Positions 5,646-8,162 of a stretch of 8,162 nucleotides of DNA are shown piece after piece. Source of the DNA: Acidobacteriota bacterium (lineage in GTDB: Bacteria; Acidobacteriota; UBA6911; RPQK01). How positions within the stretch are numbered: the stretch's first letter is position 1; each line of letters begins with the position of its first letter. The stretch is from assembly GCA_003819755.1 (NCBI GenBank), contig RPQK01000325.1:1-8162 (forward strand), read 5' to 3'. The translations under genes and the position numbers were made by a program. The notes below the pieces were generated by a model. That model did not search any database. It had not been told where the DNA came from and saw only the letters and a list, made by a program, of their open reading frames with translations.

Positions 5646-6974
5646 ATGCGTCTGTTCGGAAAGAAGGGAAGCGAGAGGCAACGGAAAGCTCTGCACACCC
5701 GGATCCTGATCGGTCTCCTGGCTGGCGGCGTCGTTGGCACCGCCCTGAACCTGCTGCTGGCCGGTTTTCCTGCCTATCAAGCGAAGTCTGAGTTCATCCT
5801 GGCGACTTTTGTCGCGCCGGTGGGCCAGATCTTCCTTCGGATGCTGTTCATGATCGTTGTCCCGCTGGTTTTCACCTCCCTGACACTTGGTGTAACGAGC
5901 CTCGGAGACCTGAGCCGGTTGGGCCGGATAGGCGGGAGGACGATGCTCTATTTCTTCTTCGTGACCGCCGCGGCCGCCAGTCTGGGTCTGATTCTGGTCA
6001 ATATCACCCAGCCGGGCATGCATCTGGACCCCCAGGTTCGGGAAAACCTGATCGCCACTTACGGAAAGCAGGAGGCTCAAGCCTCGGGCCCGAGGTTCGG
6101 CATCGACAACCTCGTTCAGATCGTGCCCCGCAACCCCTTGGATGCGGCTGCGCGCGGTGACATGCTGGCCCTCATCTTCGTCTCGCTAATGTGCGGCATC
6201 GCGCTCACACGCATTTCGTCAGAGCACGCAGCGCCGGTTATCGGTGTTCTCAGGGGGATCGGGCGGATTACCGAGGTCATTATTGACCTGGCAATGAAGT
6301 TTGCCCCCTACGGTGTTTTTGCCCTGATCCTGAATGTAACCGGTCGCTTCGGTTGGGGGATACTCAAGCAGCTCCTGTACTTCGTGATCGTTACGCTGGT
6401 CGGTTTAATCATCTTCCAGTTCGGGGCCTACTCTATCTCGGTCAAGCTCCTGTCCGGGATCAGCCCTCGGGTGTTCTTCAGCAAGATCCGCACTGTCATG
6501 ATAACGGCCTTCTCGACCAGCTCGAGCAACGCCACTCTCCCCACCTCGATGCGCGTAACCGAGCAGGAACTGAACGTCCCTGGAGAAATCGCCGGTTTCG
6601 TCCTGCCTTTGGGAGCGACGATGAACATGAACGGGACTGCGCTTTTCGAGGGTGTCACCGTCATGTTTCTGGCGCAGGTGTGGGGCGTCCACCTTGGCTT
6701 GTTGGATCAAGTCTTGATCATGTTTCTCGCCGTACTCACCGCGATCGGGGCTGCTGGAGTTCCGGGCGGGTCGATCCCGCTGCTGGTCATGATCCTCCAG
6801 ACGTTCGGCATACCGGCCGAAGGAATTGGCTTGATTCTGGGAGTCGACCGCATCCTGGATATGTCGCGGACGACACTGAATGTCACCGGGGATATCACCG
6901 CCGCTACATTCATAACCCGGCTCGAGCGACGGGCCCAGACGCGGCGCGAGCTTCGGGAGAAGACGATAGTCTGA
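5646..6974 (+). CDS. Dicarboxylate/amino acid:cation symporter (DAACS/SDF), glutamate/aspartate type
   Basis: This 442-residue inner-membrane protein of the GltPh/EAAT fold takes up acidic amino acids or dicarboxylates with Na+ or H+. The family hallmarks are in order: the HP1 serine motif SSSNATLP (292-299), the TM7 motif NMNGTA (327-332, NMDGT in GltPh), HP2 GAAGVPGGSIPLL (368-380) and TM8 DRILDMSRTTLNVTGD (401-416). Aligning TM8 with GltPh maps D401, D405, R408, T409, N412 and D416 onto D390, D394, R397, T398, N401 and D405. The Asp that binds the amino group and the Arg that binds the side-chain carboxylate are both kept, which favours glutamate or aspartate over C4-dicarboxylates. Length is normal and the gene looks intact. 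The ATG at 5646 has no Shine-Dalgarno but a TATAAT immediately upstream. It follows the P1 peptidase, so shared use in peptide or amino acid scavenging is plausible but unproven. Confidence 0.95.
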   Translation: MRLFGKKGSERQRKALHTRILIGLLAGGVVGTALNLLLAGFPAYQAKSEFILATFVAPVGQIFLRMLFMIVVPLVFTSLTLGVTSLGDLSRLGRIGGRTMLYFFFVTAAAASLGLILVNITQPGMHLDPQVRENLIATYGKQEAQASGPRFGIDNLVQIVPRNPLDAAARGDMLALIFVSLMCGIALTRISSEHAAPVIGVLRGIGRITEVIIDLAMKFAPYGVFALILNVTGRFGWGILKQLLYFVIVTLVGLIIFQFGAYSISVKLLSGISPRVFFSKIRTVMITAFSTSSSNATLPTSMRVTEQELNVPGEIAGFVLPLGATMNMNGTALFEGVTVMFLAQVWGVHLGLLDQVLIMFLAVLTAIGAAGVPGGSIPLLVMILQTFGIPAEGIGLILGVDRILDMSRTTLNVTGDITAATFITRLERRAQTRRELREKTIV

Positions 6975-6988
6975 CGATCGCGGATTGG

Positions 6989-7040
6989 GGGGGAGTGGCA
7001 GCCAGACTCAACCGCCGCTGAGTCTGGCTGCTACTCCCCC
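6989..7040 (+). terminator. 22-bp hairpin between convergent genes
   Basis: Arms 6989-7010 and 7019-7040 are complementary over 22 positions around an 8-base loop (ACCGCCGC). The only non-Watson-Crick position, 6997 against 7032, is a G-U pair in the plus-strand transcript but a C-A mismatch in the minus one. The stem is therefore perfect only for the symporter mRNA, whose stop is 15 bases upstream. No U-run follows on either strand, so it is not a textbook intrinsic terminator. It could instead be a 3' stability stem or a REP-like palindrome. Confidence 0.65.
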
Positions 7041-7056
7041 AAGCCCCACCCCTCAA

Positions 7057-7761
7057 TCAGTAGTCCACCTTTCTAAGTCCGATTCCTTCCTTGGTGCCGA
7101 CGATGTCGTAGAGGTCTGGCGAGGAGGTAGAACCTGAGACCGAGGTCGTGTAGGCGGACTCAATGAAATAGCGAAAAGGCCAGGGCGCCTGCTGACGATG
7201 AGCGCGAAGCCAGATGCGGTCAGTGCCCTTGCCGATGGTCTCATTCGTACGCGGGTGTTCCAGGTAGTCCTGTTCCCGTCGGAATACTCCCTGGAGCCGG
7301 GTGAACTTCAATGATCGGTCGTACCCCAGGTAACGCATGAAAGGCTTCCAGCGGATCACGTCCGCTCGAACCGCCCAGGCGTCGCCGTAGAGATCCAGGG
7401 TTCTTGTCCCGCGCTCCTGACCACTAGCGAGAGCCGTGTAGATAACCTTGAACGCTCCGTACCGGCTCTGTGTTCCCGCCTTTACCCGGGCAAGAACCTC
7501 CCACTCGACCAGTGTGTGGTAGCTTCCAAACTGGACCAGGAAAAGCACGGAGAGAACCAGGAGTGAGAAGGTCACCGGAATCGATGCCGCCAGCACGGCT
7601 GAGTGTAGGACGTACCTTCCCGGTTTTCGCCGCGCTGAGAGAAGCCCGATTGCGCCGAACAGCAGCAGGCCGAAAGAGACCAACCCAATCGCCAAAACCG
7701 GCCACCAGTCGCCAATCCAGAAGTTTCTCGCAGGCATACTGACTCGGGATATTAGCACCAT
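7057..7761 (-). CDS. Two-helix membrane protein of unknown function
   Basis: This 234-residue protein has two N-terminal membrane helices (about 20-42 and 55-78) separated by a basic loop (SARRKPGR), then a soluble domain of about 150 residues. The block LYGDAWAVRADVIRWKP...LGYDRSLKFTRLQG (about 124-158) resembles a conserved unnamed family, sometimes loosely labelled as a multidrug efflux protein in proteobacteria. I recall this family only roughly and see no transporter fold, so I give no function. The ATG at 7761 gives the longest form, with no strong ribosome site. A second ATG, complementary to 7735-7737 (MPARNFW, 226 residues), lies 11 bases after a TAATAT hexamer and could be a near-leaderless start. 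The gene stands alone and converges on the symporter gene, with a hairpin between them. Confidence 0.8.
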   Translation of the reverse strand: MVLISRVSMPARNFWIGDWWPVLAIGLVSFGLLLFGAIGLLSARRKPGRYVLHSAVLAASIPVTFSLLVLSVLFLVQFGSYHTLVEWEVLARVKAGTQSRYGAFKVIYTALASGQERGTRTLDLYGDAWAVRADVIRWKPFMRYLGYDRSLKFTRLQGVFRREQDYLEHPRTNETIGKGTDRIWLRAHRQQAPWPFRYFIESAYTTSVSGSTSSPDLYDIVGTKEGIGLRKVDY

Positions 7762-7791
7762 GGGGCGGACTTCAGAAGCATCCTGAATCCC

Positions 7792-7819
7792 AACTCAGGA
7801 GTCAGGAGTCAGAAGTCAG
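7792..7819 (+). repeat. Four tandem heptamers, consensus RAGTCAG
   Basis: AACTCAG, GAGTCAG, GAGTCAG and AAGTCAG follow each other without gaps, trailing into AAGG. The array lies about 30 bases upstream of the minus-strand gene ending at 7761. Its period of 7 matches the array at 4576-4624, but the unit is different. Short heptamer arrays with related GTCAG units are known from cyanobacteria and some other bacterial genomes. Confidence 0.8.
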
Positions 7820-7888
7820 AAGGAAATAGATATAGCACCCGATCAACAGGCCTAAAGCCGCCTGAAGTGGAGGCAGCCGCTGGGAGCG

Positions 7889-7903
7889 CAGGCGTCTCGC
7901 CTG
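7889..7903. repeat. Small perfect hairpin CAGGCG-TCT-CGCCTG
   Basis: A 6-bp perfect stem with a 3-base loop directly precedes the long palindrome. The surrounding GGGAGCGCAGGCGTC is the kind of short GC-rich unit that recurs between genes in REP-type families. It may belong to the same repeat complex as the next element or be a separate one. No regulatory role is evident. Confidence 0.5.
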
Positions 7904-8160
7904 ATGCCATTTACTTTTTGGAGCGCGGGGGCGCCAGGCCATTTTGGAGTGGAGAGGCCGACGCTTTATCAGGCCTCGAGGCGACGCCGCTTTCCCCTAT
8001 GCAGGATCGAGCCAAACGGCATCAGGATTGAACCGGATCGATTGTGCATAGGGGAAAGCGGCGTCGCCTCGAGGCCTGATAAAGCGTCGGCCTCTCGTTG
8101 CCGCCGCACTCCAAAATGGCCTGCGCCCCCGCGCTCCAAAAAGTAAACGAAATGACATTG
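7904..8160. repeat. Long near-perfect palindrome, REPIN/MITE-like element
   Basis: An inner inverted repeat of 52 bp is perfect (7952-8003 with 8045-8096) around a 41-base centre. An outer inverted repeat pairs 7910-7951 with 8107-8147 and differs by a single extra C in the left copy (7934/7935). Between inner and outer parts the right arm has ten extra bases (GTTGCCGCCG, 8097-8106) missing on the left. Beyond the outer repeat, short related ends (GATGCCATTT against AATGTCATTT in the complement) can still be aligned, so the element nearly reaches the window's end. It encodes no transposase, and the open frame through it is a by-product of the repeat. About 94 bp of each arm can pair. A mobile, trans-mobilised origin is inferred from structure. 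Confidence 0.8.
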
Positions 8161-8162
8161 GG

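Noticed and set aside
6353..7021. A 222-residue open frame inside the symporter gene, other frame
   Set aside because: It lies within a complete gene with every family motif, and its product is low-complexity Arg/His/Asp-rich.
7904..8146. An 80-residue open frame across the right-end palindrome
   Set aside because: It is encoded by both arms of the inverted repeat, is Arg/Pro/Ser-rich, and has no ribosome site. It reflects GC-rich repeat sequence, not a protein.

Overview
The window reads as chromosomal DNA of a free-living bacterium with moderately high GC, most likely from soil. Acidobacteriota is my first guess and Verrucomicrobiota or a similar group the alternative. The hints are an ECF sigma factor followed by orphan membrane proteins, an Asp-box (BNR) repeat protein relic, and several short tandem arrays and long palindromic repeats between genes. 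No gene here is a firm taxonomic marker, so this is inference from general look.

Layout. (1) Positions 1-1331, plus strand: the end of an ECF sigma factor, then a four-helix and a two-helix membrane protein, packed like one operon. The first membrane protein is a candidate anti-sigma partner. (2) 1332-1671 has no convincing gene. (3) 1672-3299: a small membrane protein (minus) and a secreted 371-residue protein (plus) are divergent across 275 bases that hold a tandem palindromic decamer. (4) 3385-3956, minus: tRNA-Ala(CGC) with encoded CCA, followed within a few bases by a decayed Asp-box repeat gene fragment. (5) 4072-4494, plus: rnpB, the RNase P RNA, divergent from the tRNA, with an extended -10 promoter that places the transcript start at the first base of helix P1. 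(6) 4506-4624: heptanucleotide repeats on both strands, the last seven copies ending at the next start codon. (7) 4625-6974, plus: a DmpA/NylC-type P1 (S58) peptidase and a glutamate/aspartate-type DAACS symporter. (8) 6989-7040: a 22-bp hairpin between convergent genes. (9) 7057-7761, minus: a conserved-looking membrane protein of unknown role. (10) 7792-8162: a second heptamer array, a small hairpin and a long near-perfect palindrome that looks like a non-autonomous repeat element (REPIN or MITE-like).

Functionally, two links stand out. The sigma factor and its downstream membrane proteins look like one envelope-sensing unit. The peptidase and symporter could act together, releasing and importing acidic amino acids, although their junction also carries its own promoter. 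I see no clearly new multi-gene defence or mobile system. The most unusual signals are the repeats: arrays with 7, 9 and 10-base periods beside gene starts, and the terminal palindrome.
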